Shown here: positions 26,355 through 35,878 of the stretch, piece after piece
Numbering within the stretch: the stretch's first letter is position 1
How the letters are laid out: every line of letters starts with the position of its first letter
Assembly: GCF_015291885.1 (NCBI RefSeq)
Contig: NZ_CP036186.1
Location: 1,116,001-1,180,000 of the forward strand
DNA length: 64,000 nt
DNA from: Stutzerimonas stutzeri
GTDB taxonomy: Bacteria > Pseudomonadota > Gammaproteobacteria > Pseudomonadales > Pseudomonadaceae
Direction: 5' to 3'
Made by a program: the position numbers and the translations under genes
The notes under the pieces: generated by a model
The model's database searches: none
What the model was told of the DNA's origin: nothing
What the model saw: the letters and a program-made list of their open reading frames with translations, nothing else

Positions 26355-27767
26355 TTACCCTGTAGCGCTACTCGATTTGCGGCGTGGAATGCCCAGGCGC
26401 TGGCGCCGTTCCCATAGGCATTTGCGGCTGATCCCCAGCTTGCGAGCCAACTCAGTTTCCGTCATGTGGTCCTGGTGCTCGAGTACGAAGTGCTGAAAGT
26501 AATCCTCTAGCGACAGGTCCTCAGTCGGCTCGTTGCCGGTGGCTATGCCGCGAATACCGCCCAGCGGCTCGTCGAAATCGTCGTCCAGTTCATCGAGTTC
26601 GATATCGATGCCTAGTAGCTCGGCATCGATCTCCGGGCTTTCGCTAAGAATCGCCGCGCGCTCGATGGCATTTTCCAGTTCGCGCACATTACCTGGCCAA
26701 GAGTAATGACGGATGGCCTGCTCGGCATCGCGGGAGAAGTGCAGGTCGTCGCTGCTCATGCGTTCACCCTGGCGAGTAAGGAATGCCTTGGCGATTTCCA
26801 GCACGTCGCTGCCGCGCTCGCGCAACGGCGGCAGTTTGAGCGCGATGACGTGCAGTCGGTAATAGAGGTCTTCACGGAACTGGCCGGTCTTGGCCAAGGT
26901 TTTCAGGTCGCGGTGGGTGGCCGCGATCAGGCGCACATCGACCTTTTGCGATTGCACCGAGCCAACCCGACGAATCTCACCTTCCTGCAGCACCCTGAGC
27001 AGCCGAGCTTGAGCCTCGAGCGGCAATTCGCCGATTTCGTCGAGGAACAGCGTTCCGCCGTCGGCGGCTTCGACCAGGCCTGCACGTCCAGCGCTGGCGC
27101 CGGTAAAGGCACCTTTCTCATGGCCGAACAGTTCGGACTCGATCAGTGTTTCCGGAATGGCTGCACAGTTAACCGAAATCATCGGTGCCTTGGCGCGCCG
27201 CGAAAGGTTGTGCAGAGCGCGGGCGACCAGTTCCTTGCCGGTGCCCGATTCGCCCTGAATCAGCACGTTGGAATCGGTCGGGGCTACCTTGCGAATCTTG
27301 CCGAACAGATCCTGCATCGGTGCGCAGTGACCGATGATGCCGATGTCGTTTCGTACTGCCTCGCCCGGTGCGCCGGTCTGGCTGCGGACGGGTTGTGCCA
27401 GGATCGCAGCGCTTTGCTGATGATCGTCGAGGATCCGGGCGACCGTTTGCAGCATTTCGTCGTGGTCGAAAGGCTTGGCGATGTAATCGACCGCGCCCAT
27501 CTTCATCGAGTCCACGGCTGAGCGCAGGCTGGCGTAACTGGTCATGATCAACACCGGCGTACCTTCGGCAAGCTTGATCAGCTCGGTACCGGGGGCGCCG
27601 GGGAGTCTCAGGTCGCTGACGATGAGGTCGAAACCCGGGATGCTGTAGCGCTCCTGTGCTTCCTGCACCGAGCCGGCTTCGCTGACCTCGTACTGGTTAC
27701 GCTCAAGGAGGCGTCTCAGGGCAGAGCGGATGATGGTTTCGTCTTCGACGATCAGTATGTGTGACAT
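26355..27767 (-). CDS. cbrB: CbrB, sigma-54-dependent response regulator
   Basis: NtrC-family regulator of carbon-nitrogen balance. The 470-residue protein has a receiver domain (LIVEDE, phospho-acceptor Asp52 in [10 protein letters not shown], Lys in DYIAKPF), an AAA+ domain (Walker A GESGTGKE, intact GAFTGA loop for sigma-54 contact, [11 protein letters not shown]) and a C-terminal Fis-type helix-turn-helix ([23 protein letters not shown]). No key residue is missing. Its best-known target is crcZ, just downstream. 61 bp after cbrA in the cbrX-cbrA-cbrB unit. Confidence 0.95.
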   Translation of the reverse strand: MSHILIVEDETIIRSALRRLLERNQYEVSEAGSVQEAQERYSIPGFDLIVSDLRLPGAPGTELIKLAEGTPVLIMTSYASLRSAVDSMKMGAVDYIAKPFDHDEMLQTVARILDDHQQSAAILAQPVRSQTGAPGEAVRNDIGIIGHCAPMQDLFGKIRKVAPTDSNVLIQGESGTGKELVARALHNLSRRAKAPMISVNCAAIPETLIESELFGHEKGAFTGASAGRAGLVEAADGGTLFLDEIGELPLEAQARLLRVLQEGEIRRVGSVQSQKVDVRLIAATHRDLKTLAKTGQFREDLYYRLHVIALKLPPLRERGSDVLEIAKAFLTRQGERMSSDDLHFSRDAEQAIRHYSWPGNVRELENAIERAAILSESPEIDAELLGIDIELDELDDDFDEPLGGIRGIATGNEPTEDLSLEDYFQHFVLEHQDHMTETELARKLGISRKCLWERRQRLGIPRRKSSSATG

Positions 27768-27828
27768 CAGTACTCTCTCGACGGTCTGGAGGCAGAACCG
27801 GCGCAGGGCCGGTACGGCAGTCGCCTCT

Positions 27829-30783
27829 TCAACTTACGGCATGGGACGCTTCGACATGCCGCGGCAGGGTGATGCGAAAACGGGTGCCGCGTTGTGTTTC
27901 CGGGTCGGCCGGGCTGTCGATATCAATCTGTCCATAATGCTCTTCAATGATCGAATAGACCAGCGCAAGGCCCAGGCCGGTGCCTTCGCCAGGGTCCTTG
28001 GTGGTGAAGAACGGCTCGAACAGCCGGTCCTGAATATCCTTGGGAATCCCGCTGCCCTCGTCTTCCACGATGAGGTACACGGTCTGCTCGGCGACTTCGC
28101 TGCTTATGCGGATGATCCCGCCTTGCGGCGATGCGTCGCGGGCGTTGGAAAGCAGGTTGATCAGCACCTGGGCAAGGCGCTGTGGATCGCCTTCGGCAAA
28201 ATGCGCCGGGTCGCAGATATTGATGAACTGCACCTCGGTGCGGTTGCGGTTGAGCGAGAGCAGACCGATGGCGTCCTGGGTGGCTTGCGCCAGGCTAACC
28301 GGATAAAGCTGGTGCTGGCGCTCTCCGGCATGGGCAAAGCTCATTAGCGATTGCACGATGCGCGATACACGTTTGGTCTGCTCGATGATCTGCCCGCTGA
28401 TCTCGACGATTTCGCCGTCACTGTCGCGCTCTTCCCGAAGGTTCTGCGCCAGGCAGGCAATGCCAGTGATCGGGTTGCCGATCTCGTGCGCCACGCCAGC
28501 GGCAAGGCGGCCGATGCTGGCCAGCCGTTCGGAGTGCACCAGGCGGTCTTCAAGCTGCTGGGTTTCGGTCAGGTCTTCCACCAGTAGCACGAGGCCGCTG
28601 TTACCCGGTGCCAGCGGTTCGGCAATGGCTGCCTTGTGCAGGTTGAGGCAGCGGCGGTGTCCGTTGTGCGCCAGACGCTGTTTATGCAGGTGTTCATCGG
28701 CCTGGCCGATGAAGTCGCTGAGCAGGCTTCGCCAGGGTTCGGCGATGGTCGACAGACGCGAACCCACTACCTGTAGCGCGGGAATCTCGGTGAGCTCTTC
28801 AAGGGCGCGGTTCCACATGAGGATCTCCTGATCCTTGGCCAGCGAGCAGACGCCCATGGGGAGCTCCTGCAGCGTTTGCCGGTGATAGCGGCGCAGGGCG
28901 TCGAGTTCCGCGGCCAGGCCGGTCAGGCGCGAGTGATACTCCTCCAGGCGGCTCTCGATGAAGTGGATATCCTCGGTGATATAGCCATCTGCACCGTTCT
29001 TGTAGGCCAGGAAGTTCTCGACGATATCCTGGGCCACGCTTGGCCCCATCAGCCCGGAAAGGTTGGCTTCGATACGGTCGCGCAGACGGCGCAGAGCATA
29101 GGGGCGATGCTCGTCGAAAGGCAGTTGCAGATCGCGCAGTGCTTGCTCCACTTCGCGTTGGGCGGTCTTGGCGCCAAGTGGTTTGGCCAGTTGAGTCGCA
29201 AATTCCTGAGGCGATGCAGCCATCAACTCGCGACGTTGCGGTCGGCGCACGTTTTCCACGGCGCAGGCTTCGGCGGCGCTCTGCTCCTCGGGGCTGGTTT
29301 CGCTGAAGATCGAGAACAGTGAAAACGCCAGCACGTTGACCGCCAGTGAGGCGATCGCTGCCAGGTGCCAGCTGGTGTCATCCAGCACATAGACGATGTT
29401 GAACAGCGGAATGTAGAAACCGTCCAGATTGCCCACCAGTGGCAGCAGCATGGTCACCACCCAAACGCCGATGCCGGCCAGCAGACCGGCGATGTAGCCG
29501 CGGCGATTGGCGGTCGGCCAATAGAGCACCGAAAGTACGCCTGGGAGAAATTGCAGGGTGGCGACGAAGGCAACGATGCCGAGGTTGGACAGGTCCTGCT
29601 CGGCGCCGAGCAACAGGTAGAAGCCGTAGCCGGCCATGATGATGGCGAAGATCAGGCTGCGGCGGGTCCATTTCAGCCAGCGGTAGATGTTGCCCTCGCT
29701 GGACGGCTGATACAGCGGCAGCACCAGATGGTTGAGCGCCATGCCGGACAGCGCCAGGGTGCTGACGATGATCAGCCCGCTTGAGGCCGACAGTCCGCCG
29801 ACGAAAGCCAGCAGCGCCAGGGTTTCGCTCTGTGCGGCAATGCCCAGGCCCAGGGTGAAATATTCCGGGTTGGTGCTGACCCCCAGTTTGAGTCCGGCCC
29901 AGAGGATCAGCGGCACTGCCAGGCTCATCAACAGCAGATAGAGCGGCAGACCCCAGCTGGCGCTGACCAGGCCACGCGGGTCGAGGTTCTCGGTAAAGGT
30001 CATGTGATACATGTGCGGCATCACGATGGCCGAGGCAAAGAACACCAACAGCAGCGTGCGCCATGGGCCTTCCTGCAAGGGGGTATGCAATGCCTGCAGG
30101 GCCGACTGGTTCTGCAGCAGCCAGATCTCCAGCTGATGGGGGCCGCCGAACACGACATACAGCGCATAAAGACCAATGGCAACAAAGGTGACCAGTTTGA
30201 CGATCGATTCGAAGGCGATGGCGAACACCAGGCCTTCGTGTTTTTCCCGCGTGGCGATGTGGCGGGCGCCGAAGAGGATGGTGAACAGCATGATCATCAG
30301 GCAGTAGCCCAACGCCACGCGTTCCTGCAGGGGCTCCAGGGTGAGGATGCCGATCGCATCGGCGACCGCCTGGATCTGCAGCGCCAGCAGCGGCAACATG
30401 CCGATCAGCATGACGATGGTGGTCAGGGCGCCGCTCCAGGTGCTACGAAAGCGGAACGCCACCAGATCAGCCAGTGAAGACAGCTGATAGGTACGGGTGA
30501 TGCGCAGGATCGGATAGAGCAGCACCGGCGCCAGCAAAAATGCGCCGCAAACCCCTAGGTAAGTGGCGAGAAAGCCGTAGCCATACTGATAGGCCAGGCC
30601 GACCGTGCCGTAGAACGCCCATGCGCTGGCGTAGACGCCCAGCGACAGGGTGTAGGTCAACGGGTGCCGGATGATCCAGCGCGGAATCAGGCCGCGTTCG
30701 CTGACCCAGGCGACACCGAACAGCATGAACAGGTAGGCGGCGCTGATCAGGATCAGGTGGCTCAGGCTAAAGCTCGTCTGCAT
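27829..30783 (-). CDS. cbrA: CbrA, transporter-linked sensor histidine kinase
   Basis: A 984-residue membrane sensor. Roughly the first 500 residues form an SLC5-type sodium/solute symporter domain with about 13 hydrophobic segments; then a linker, a PAS-like region (LPMGVCSLAKDQEILMWN), HisKA with the phospho-acceptor His in AAGVAHEIGNPITGIACL, and HATPase_c with NLLSNARDAS, EDEGSGIPKD and GTGLGLALVYSI. It phosphorylates CbrB. The ATG at 30783 was chosen over the GTG at 30786. The start overlaps the cbrX end by 17 bp. Confidence 0.95.
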   Translation of the reverse strand: MQTSFSLSHLILISAAYLFMLFGVAWVSERGLIPRWIIRHPLTYTLSLGVYASAWAFYGTVGLAYQYGYGFLATYLGVCGAFLLAPVLLYPILRITRTYQLSSLADLVAFRFRSTWSGALTTIVMLIGMLPLLALQIQAVADAIGILTLEPLQERVALGYCLMIMLFTILFGARHIATREKHEGLVFAIAFESIVKLVTFVAIGLYALYVVFGGPHQLEIWLLQNQSALQALHTPLQEGPWRTLLLVFFASAIVMPHMYHMTFTENLDPRGLVSASWGLPLYLLLMSLAVPLILWAGLKLGVSTNPEYFTLGLGIAAQSETLALLAFVGGLSASSGLIIVSTLALSGMALNHLVLPLYQPSSEGNIYRWLKWTRRSLIFAIIMAGYGFYLLLGAEQDLSNLGIVAFVATLQFLPGVLSVLYWPTANRRGYIAGLLAGIGVWVVTMLLPLVGNLDGFYIPLFNIVYVLDDTSWHLAAIASLAVNVLAFSLFSIFSETSPEEQSAAEACAVENVRRPQRRELMAASPQEFATQLAKPLGAKTAQREVEQALRDLQLPFDEHRPYALRRLRDRIEANLSGLMGPSVAQDIVENFLAYKNGADGYITEDIHFIESRLEEYHSRLTGLAAELDALRRYHRQTLQELPMGVCSLAKDQEILMWNRALEELTEIPALQVVGSRLSTIAEPWRSLLSDFIGQADEHLHKQRLAHNGHRRCLNLHKAAIAEPLAPGNSGLVLLVEDLTETQQLEDRLVHSERLASIGRLAAGVAHEIGNPITGIACLAQNLREERDSDGEIVEISGQIIEQTKRVSRIVQSLMSFAHAGERQHQLYPVSLAQATQDAIGLLSLNRNRTEVQFINICDPAHFAEGDPQRLAQVLINLLSNARDASPQGGIIRISSEVAEQTVYLIVEDEGSGIPKDIQDRLFEPFFTTKDPGEGTGLGLALVYSIIEEHYGQIDIDSPADPETQRGTRFRITLPRHVEASHAVS

Positions 30784-30943
30784 CACGCTGGCTCTGGAGA
30801 ATGAAGGTCACCACGATCAGGATCAGCCACAGCACGTAGGGCCGATACCAGGCACCGTTGGGGTCGATCCACCAGTCCATGATGGCGGGGGAGAACAGAT
30901 AGATCCCCACTACCAGGAGCAGCACCAGTCGGTAGATATACAT
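30767..30943 (-). CDS. cbrX: CbrX, small membrane protein upstream of cbrA
   Basis: A 58-residue protein starting MYIYRLVLLLVVGIYLF with two hydrophobic stretches (about 4-18 and 32-48) around WWIDPNGAWYRPYVLW. A small gene at this position, called cbrX in P. putida, is co-transcribed with cbrA and cbrB. The overlap with cbrA suggests translational coupling. The start at 30943 is preferred over the ATG at 31000, whose first 19 residues look non-native. Function not known. Confidence 0.75.
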   Translation of the reverse strand: MYIYRLVLLLVVGIYLFSPAIMDWWIDPNGAWYRPYVLWLILIVVTFILQSQRDADEL

Positions 30944-31038
30944 GCCGGATCTCGTGTCGGAAGTGAGGCGATGGTAGAGCAGCGGCGGGCGGCAAGCCAC
31001 CTGCGGCAGGCAAAAGCTGGTATGGCGTGGCGATCCGC

Positions 31039-31944
31039 CTAGCGCAGTTGCGATTCGGCGAGTGTCCGCGCGCGTGGAATGCGTTGAGCGTCCCAGTGCG
31101 GCACCGCCCAGGCGAGGATGTCGGCTGGCAATGCGTCGTTCAGCTCGGCGGGCGGTTGCTGGCCCAGCGCGCGTAATGCGCGCAGCAGCAGCGGACTGGC
31201 CTCGTGAGGCTGCAAGGGTGGCGAACGGTAACTCTTGCCCAGCTTGTGCCCATCCGGCTGGATGATCAGCGGCAGATGCAGGTAGCGCAGCTGGGGCACG
31301 CCAAGCACTTCCTGCAGATAGAGTTGGCGCGGCGTGGAGTCGAGCAGGTCGGCACCGCGTACGACGTCGGTTACCCCCTGCCAGGCGTCATCCAGCACCA
31401 CCGCCAGCTGGTAGGCGATCAAGCCGTCGCGGCGGCGGATCACGAAGTCGCCAACCTCGCGGCCCAGATGCTGGCGAAACTCGCCTTGCACACGGTCAGT
31501 GAAGCCGTACTCGCGGTCCGGCACGCGCAGGCGGATGGCGGCGTCGTCGAGGCCATGGCCGGCGTCGCGGCAGAAACCCGGGTAGGGGCCGGGATAGCCT
31601 TGGAGCTGCTTGCGTGAGCAGGTGCAGGCATACGCCAGGCCTTCATCTAGCAGGCGTTCGATGGCGGCGCCGTAGGCTGCGTGGCGCTCGCTCTGGCGCT
31701 GCATATCGCCGTCCCATTCAAATCCGTAGCTCGACAGCGTCTCGACGATGGCTTGTTGGGCGCCGGGCATCTCCCGTGGTGGGTCGATGTCTTCCATGCG
31801 CAGCAGCCAGCGACCGCCAACCGCGCGGGCGTCGAGATAAGAAGCAAGGGCTGCGACCAGTGAGCCGAAATGCAGATAGCCGCTGGGTGTCGGGGCAAAG
31901 CGGCCGACGTAGCGATGGGCTTGGGGCGGGGCAGGAAAGGGCAT
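31039..31944 (-). CDS. gluQ: Glutamyl-Q tRNA(Asp) synthetase
   Basis: Truncated glutamyl-tRNA synthetase paralogue that attaches glutamate to queuosine in the tRNA-Asp anticodon. The 301-residue length, without an anticodon-binding domain, is diagnostic. The HIGH motif is HFGS in FAPTPSGYLHFGS, a zinc site is formed by CTCSRKQ...C, and KLGKS replaces KMSKS. Lies downstream of dksA, the usual dksA-gluQ order, 91 bp away. Confidence 0.94.
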   Translation of the reverse strand: MPFPAPPQAHRYVGRFAPTPSGYLHFGSLVAALASYLDARAVGGRWLLRMEDIDPPREMPGAQQAIVETLSSYGFEWDGDMQRQSERHAAYGAAIERLLDEGLAYACTCSRKQLQGYPGPYPGFCRDAGHGLDDAAIRLRVPDREYGFTDRVQGEFRQHLGREVGDFVIRRRDGLIAYQLAVVLDDAWQGVTDVVRGADLLDSTPRQLYLQEVLGVPQLRYLHLPLIIQPDGHKLGKSYRSPPLQPHEASPLLLRALRALGQQPPAELNDALPADILAWAVPHWDAQRIPRARTLAESQLR

Positions 31945-32003
31945 GTTGGGGCCGGCGCTATCTGGGATGGCGGGGCGGATGAAACGCTGCAGAGCCTGGA
32001 AAT

Positions 32004-32029
32004 GAAACGGGGCGCCGAAGCGCCCCGTT
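32004..32029 (-). terminator. Terminator after dksA
   Basis: Stem AACGGGGCG (32006-32014) / CGCCCCGTT (32021-32029) with loop CCGAAG; on the - strand it is followed by TTCATTTCC. It lies between dksA and gluQ, so gluQ expression depends on read-through, as described for other dksA-gluQ pairs. Confidence 0.7.
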
Positions 32030-32034
32030 CGGGA

Positions 32035-32481
32035 TCAGGAACCGATCTGCTTTTCCTTGATCTCCGCCAGCGTCTTGCAGTCGATGCAGAGCGTAGCGGT
32101 AGGGCGGGCTTCCAGTCGGCGGATGCCGATCTCGACGCCGCAGGAATCGCACCAGCCGTATTCGTTGTCTTCGATCAGCTGCAGCGTCTCGTCGATCTTC
32201 TTGATCAGCTTGCGCTCGCGGTCGCGGGCGCGCAGTTCCAGGCTGAACTCTTCTTCCTGGCTGGCGCGGTCGGCCGGGTCCGGGAAGTTGGCTGCCTCGT
32301 CCTGCATGTGATGTACGGTGCGATCGACCTCTTCCATCAGCTCCTGTTTCCACTTGTTCAGGATGCCGGTGAAGTGGGCGCGCATCTTGTCGCTCATGTA
32401 TTCCTCGCCCTTGCTTTCCTTATAGGGCTCGAAGGCGCGAATCAGTTGCTTGCTCGACGGTGTTTCTTTGGTAATGGGCAT
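32035..32481 (-). CDS. dksA: RNA polymerase-binding factor DksA
   Basis: Secondary-channel partner of ppGpp in the stringent response. The 148-residue protein has an N-terminal coiled-coil arm ending with the tip residues [11 protein letters not shown] (Asp-Ala-Asp type tip seen as DPAD) and a complete four-cysteine zinc finger CDSCG...CIDC, so it is the zinc-dependent form. AGAGGCG precedes the ATG at 32481. Confidence 0.97.
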   Translation of the reverse strand: MPITKETPSSKQLIRAFEPYKESKGEEYMSDKMRAHFTGILNKWKQELMEEVDRTVHHMQDEAANFPDPADRASQEEEFSLELRARDRERKLIKKIDETLQLIEDNEYGWCDSCGVEIGIRRLEARPTATLCIDCKTLAEIKEKQIGS

Positions 32482-32672
32482 GGATGAACGCCTCTCGCTA
32501 TGTCCATTGCGCAGGATGATTTTTCCCTTGCCGACCCGTGCCGGCCCTGCGGCTGCAAGCGGGCGAACTTACCAGATCGGATCGGGGCGCGCTACTCCCG
32601 AATCCAACAGTAACTGCAGCGGTATCGGGACCTTGGGTAGAATTGTCGCTTTGTTCTCAACAGGAAGGTCAG

Positions 32673-33845
32673 ATGACCTCGTCATACAGTGCGCGCAGCC
32701 GCGCAATCGAACCTTTCCACGTCATGGCGCTTTTGGAGCGGGCCAACCAGCTGCAAGTTCAAGGCCACGACGTCATTCATCTGGAAATTGGCGAGCCGGA
32801 CTTCACCACCGCCGCGCCCATCGTGGCTGCAGGGCAGGCTGCGCTGGCGGCGGGGCACACACGCTATACCCCTGCTCGCGGTCTGCCACAACTGCGTGAA
32901 GCGATCGCCGGCTTCTACGCACAGCGCTACGGACTATCCATCGATCCCGAACGCATCCTGATTACGCCCGGTGGCTCCGGTGCGTTGCTGCTGGCCGCCA
33001 GCTTGCTGGTGGATCCCGGCAAGCACTGGTTGCTGGCTGATCCGGGCTACCCCTGCAACCGGCATTTTTTGCGTCTGGTGGAGGGCGCTGCGCAACTGGT
33101 GCCCGTCGGCCCGGAGGTGCGTTACCAATTGACCCCGGAGCTGGTCGAGCGCTACTGGGATCGCGACAGCGTCGGTGCGTTGGTCGCCTCGCCCGCCAAC
33201 CCCACAGGGACGCTGCTGGATCGCGAAGACCTGGCCGGGTTGTCGACAGCGCTGAAAGCGCGTGGCGGCCACTTGGTGGTCGACGAGATTTACCACGGGC
33301 TGACCTACGGCGTGGACGCGGCGAGCGTACTCGAGGTCGACGATGACGCCTTCGTGCTCAACAGCTTCTCCAAGTATTTCGGCATGACCGGCTGGCGCCT
33401 TGGCTGGCTGGTCGCGCCACCGGCCGCGGTTCCGGAGCTGGAGAAGCTCGCGCAGAACCTCTACATCAGCGCCCCGAGCATGGCCCAGCACGCAGCGCTG
33501 GCCTGTTTCCAACCAACGACCCTGGAGATTCTCGAAGCACGCCGCGGCGAATTCGCCCGCCGCCGTGATTTCCTCTTGCCAGCCTTGCGTGATCTGGGTT
33601 TCGGCATCGCGGTCGAGCCGCAGGGCGCGTTCTATCTGTACGCCGATATCAGTGCGTTCGGTGGCGATGCCTACGCGTTCTGCCAGCACATGCTGGAAAC
33701 CGAGTTTGTCGCGATCACCCCAGGGCTGGACTTCGGTCGTTTCCAGGCCGGACATCATGTGCGTTTTGCCTACACCCAGGATCTGCCGCGCCTTGAACAG
33801 GCCGTCGAGCGCATTGCCTGCGGCCTGCGCAGCTGGCGGCCCTGA
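32673..33845 (+). CDS. PLP-dependent class I aminotransferase
   Basis: A 390-residue fold-type I aminotransferase. The PLP lysine is Lys234 in [16 protein letters not shown]; other cofactor contacts are [20 protein letters not shown] and VVDEIYHGL. Substrate specificity cannot be set from sequence; the gene at this position in pseudomonads is usually annotated as a probable aspartate-type aminotransferase. The ATG at 32673 follows AGGAAGG; the in-frame start at 32538 is rejected. Its stop overlaps sfsA (TGATG). Confidence 0.88.
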   Translation: MTSSYSARSRAIEPFHVMALLERANQLQVQGHDVIHLEIGEPDFTTAAPIVAAGQAALAAGHTRYTPARGLPQLREAIAGFYAQRYGLSIDPERILITPGGSGALLLAASLLVDPGKHWLLADPGYPCNRHFLRLVEGAAQLVPVGPEVRYQLTPELVERYWDRDSVGALVASPANPTGTLLDREDLAGLSTALKARGGHLVVDEIYHGLTYGVDAASVLEVDDDAFVLNSFSKYFGMTGWRLGWLVAPPAAVPELEKLAQNLYISAPSMAQHAALACFQPTTLEILEARRGEFARRRDFLLPALRDLGFGIAVEPQGAFYLYADISAFGGDAYAFCQHMLETEFVAITPGLDFGRFQAGHHVRFAYTQDLPRLEQAVERIACGLRSWRP

Positions 33846-34552
33846 TGCTTTTCTTGCAACCCCTGGAGCAGGGGCGACTGGTCAGGCGCTACAAGCGTTT
33901 TCTCGCCGATATCATCACCGACGACGGCGAAGCGCTGTGTATCCATTGCCCCAACACCGGCTCGATGCTCAATTGCATGAGCGAGGGCGCACGAGTGTGG
34001 TTCCAACGCAGCAGCGATCCACGGCGCAAATTGCCGGGCACCTGGGAGTTGGTCGAGACGCCGCAGGGGCGGTTGGCATGCGTGAACACGGCACGTGCGA
34101 ACCCGCTGATTGAAGAGGCGCTGCTAAATGGGCAGATCGCCGAACTGGCCGGATTCACAGCGCTTAAACGCGAGGTGGCCTACGGCGTTGAGAACAGCCG
34201 GGTGGATTTTCGCCTCGATTACGCCGGGGGGCCGGCCTTTGTTGAGGTCAAGAGTGTCACCCTCGGATTCGACGATACAGCGGTGGCAGCGTTTCCCGAT
34301 GCCATCACGGTGCGTGGAGCTAAACACCTGCGTGAACTGGCGGCGCTCGCGCGTGCGGGCGTTCGTGCCGTACAGCTGTATTGCGTCAACCTGAGTGGTA
34401 TTGAGGCGGTGCGTCCGGCTGAAGAAATCGATCCGTTATACGCCGCTGCGCTGAACGATGCCGTAGCGGCTGGGGTGGAAGTACTGGCTTATGGCGTCGA
34501 GCTATCCGCGCAGGAAATGCACGTCACGCGTCGCCTGAAGGTACTGCTCTGA
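33845..34552 (+). CDS. sfsA: DNA/RNA nuclease SfsA homologue
   Basis: A 235-residue SfsA-family protein with the N-terminal OB-like part ([25 protein letters not shown]) and the C-terminal nuclease-like fold ([15 protein letters not shown]). SfsA was named as a sugar fermentation stimulation protein in E. coli; the fold is of the restriction-endonuclease type. Its ATG overlaps the aminotransferase stop by 1 nt, so translation is coupled. Confidence 0.93.
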   Translation: MLFLQPLEQGRLVRRYKRFLADIITDDGEALCIHCPNTGSMLNCMSEGARVWFQRSSDPRRKLPGTWELVETPQGRLACVNTARANPLIEEALLNGQIAELAGFTALKREVAYGVENSRVDFRLDYAGGPAFVEVKSVTLGFDDTAVAAFPDAITVRGAKHLRELAALARAGVRAVQLYCVNLSGIEAVRPAEEIDPLYAAALNDAVAAGVEVLAYGVELSAQEMHVTRRLKVLL

Positions 34553-34818
34553 ACGGGCAACGCTGAGCGGGCGAAAAAAATATACAGCCGTGTGGGGAAC
34601 AAAGTGCCTTTCATCTGGCCTCAACGAGGCTGGAAACCATATCCCACCATGCACGGGGAGGGCCCTGCTCCGCCGTTTGGCGCGGCGTCGAGGCGCGACT
34701 CTGCCTGTTTCGGTGGATATACGGCGGCACCGCAATCCTGATACGGATGTGGCGTCGCGGCAAAATTATTCTGGATGCTCGCGCCTGGCGCGGGCGTCGA
34801 CGATGAGGCGACAGAAGA

Positions 34819-35739
34819 ATGCGAATCCTCGTTTGTGGTGCGGGTGGCCAGGTAGGTCGGGAGTTGGTTGAGCGGGCTGCGGGTTTTGGGTTGGAGGTGC
34901 TGGCTCCTGCGCGCGCGCAGCTGGATGTATCCAAGCCCGAGCAGGTGGCCGCCGCGATGCGTCAGCGCCCCGGCTTGATTATCAACGCCGCTGCGTACAC
35001 CCATGTGGACAACGCTGAATCTCATGCCGAGCAGGCTTATGCGGTAAACCGCGACGGCTCGCGCAACCTTGCCGAAGCCGCCGAGCGCGCCGGTATTCCT
35101 CTGTTTCATATTTCTACCGACTATGTGTTTTCCGGTGAGGCCAGCAGGCCGTACAGCGAGGGCGACGAGACTGGCCCGACTGGCGTCTACGGTTTGAGCA
35201 AACTGGAGGGTGAAGAGGCGATCCGTTCGCGCCTGCCGGCACACCTGATCCTGCGCACCAGCTGGGTTTATGGCGTACACGGACACAACTTCGTCAAGAC
35301 CATGCTGCGACTCGCTCAGCAGCGCGACGCGCTTGGTGTGGTGAGCGACCAGATCGGCTGCCCGACTCAGGCTGGGAGCATTGCCCGAGTGTTGCTGGAG
35401 CTGGCGCGGCGCTATGCCACCCAAGGCGATCTAGCCTGGGGGGTTTACCACTACAGCGGCGCGCCTGCGTGCTCCTGGTATGACTTTGCCGTCGAGATCT
35501 TCCGTCAGGGCGAGGATGTCGGTCTGCTTGCGCGGCAGCCTAAGGTGTCGCCGATTGCCACCGCGCAATATCCGACTCCGGTGCGACGCCCAGCCTGGTC
35601 AGTGCTCGATTGCAGCCGCTTCGAGAGGGCGTTCGGTTTGGCGCCCCACGCTTGGCAGGATGACCTTGCCGAAGTGATCGCCTTCCTCCATGGGCAGGAA
35701 CGGTCGGCAGTCTCTCGTGCTCGAAGCTCCCGAGCCTGA
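34819..35739 (+). CDS. rmlD: dTDP-4-dehydrorhamnose reductase
   Basis: Last step of dTDP-L-rhamnose synthesis for surface polysaccharide. The 306-residue SDR protein has the nucleotide motif GAGGQVGREL near the N-terminus, NAAAYTHVDNAE, STDYVFSG and the catalytic YGLSKLEGE (Tyr-x3-Lys). The last ~12 residues (RSAVSRARSSRA) look like an extension. No rmlA, rmlB or rmlC is nearby. The stop TGA abuts a 7-bp tandem repeat. About 266 bp with no recognisable feature separates it from sfsA. Confidence 0.88.
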   Translation: MRILVCGAGGQVGRELVERAAGFGLEVLAPARAQLDVSKPEQVAAAMRQRPGLIINAAAYTHVDNAESHAEQAYAVNRDGSRNLAEAAERAGIPLFHISTDYVFSGEASRPYSEGDETGPTGVYGLSKLEGEEAIRSRLPAHLILRTSWVYGVHGHNFVKTMLRLAQQRDALGVVSDQIGCPTQAGSIARVLLELARRYATQGDLAWGVYHYSGAPACSWYDFAVEIFRQGEDVGLLARQPKVSPIATAQYPTPVRRPAWSVLDCSRFERAFGLAPHAWQDDLAEVIAFLHGQERSAVSRARSSRA

Positions 35740-35777
35740 CGCTAGACGCTAGACGCTAGACGCTAGACGCTAGACGC
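35739..35777 (+). repeat. Tandem repeat (ACGCTAG) x 5.5
   Basis: Five perfect ACGCTAG units from 35739 and a partial sixth (ACGC, to 35777), starting on the last base of the rmlD stop codon. A short-unit array of this kind is prone to slippage and could mark a recombination or phase-variable site. Its period (7 bp) equals that of the repeat before pnp. Confidence 0.95.
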
Positions 35778-35878
35778 GCGGCCGCCAAGGCCGCCGTGCC
35801 ATCACCCCTACCGCCATGTATTCTTGCGCTCCGCATTTAGGTGTGGCCTGACGTTCGGCACTCGGGAGGAGGCGCAAC

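Noticed and set aside
34553..34818. Small open frames in the sfsA-rmlD gap
   Set aside because: Several frames are open on both strands but none has a ribosome-binding site, family motif or consistent codon use.
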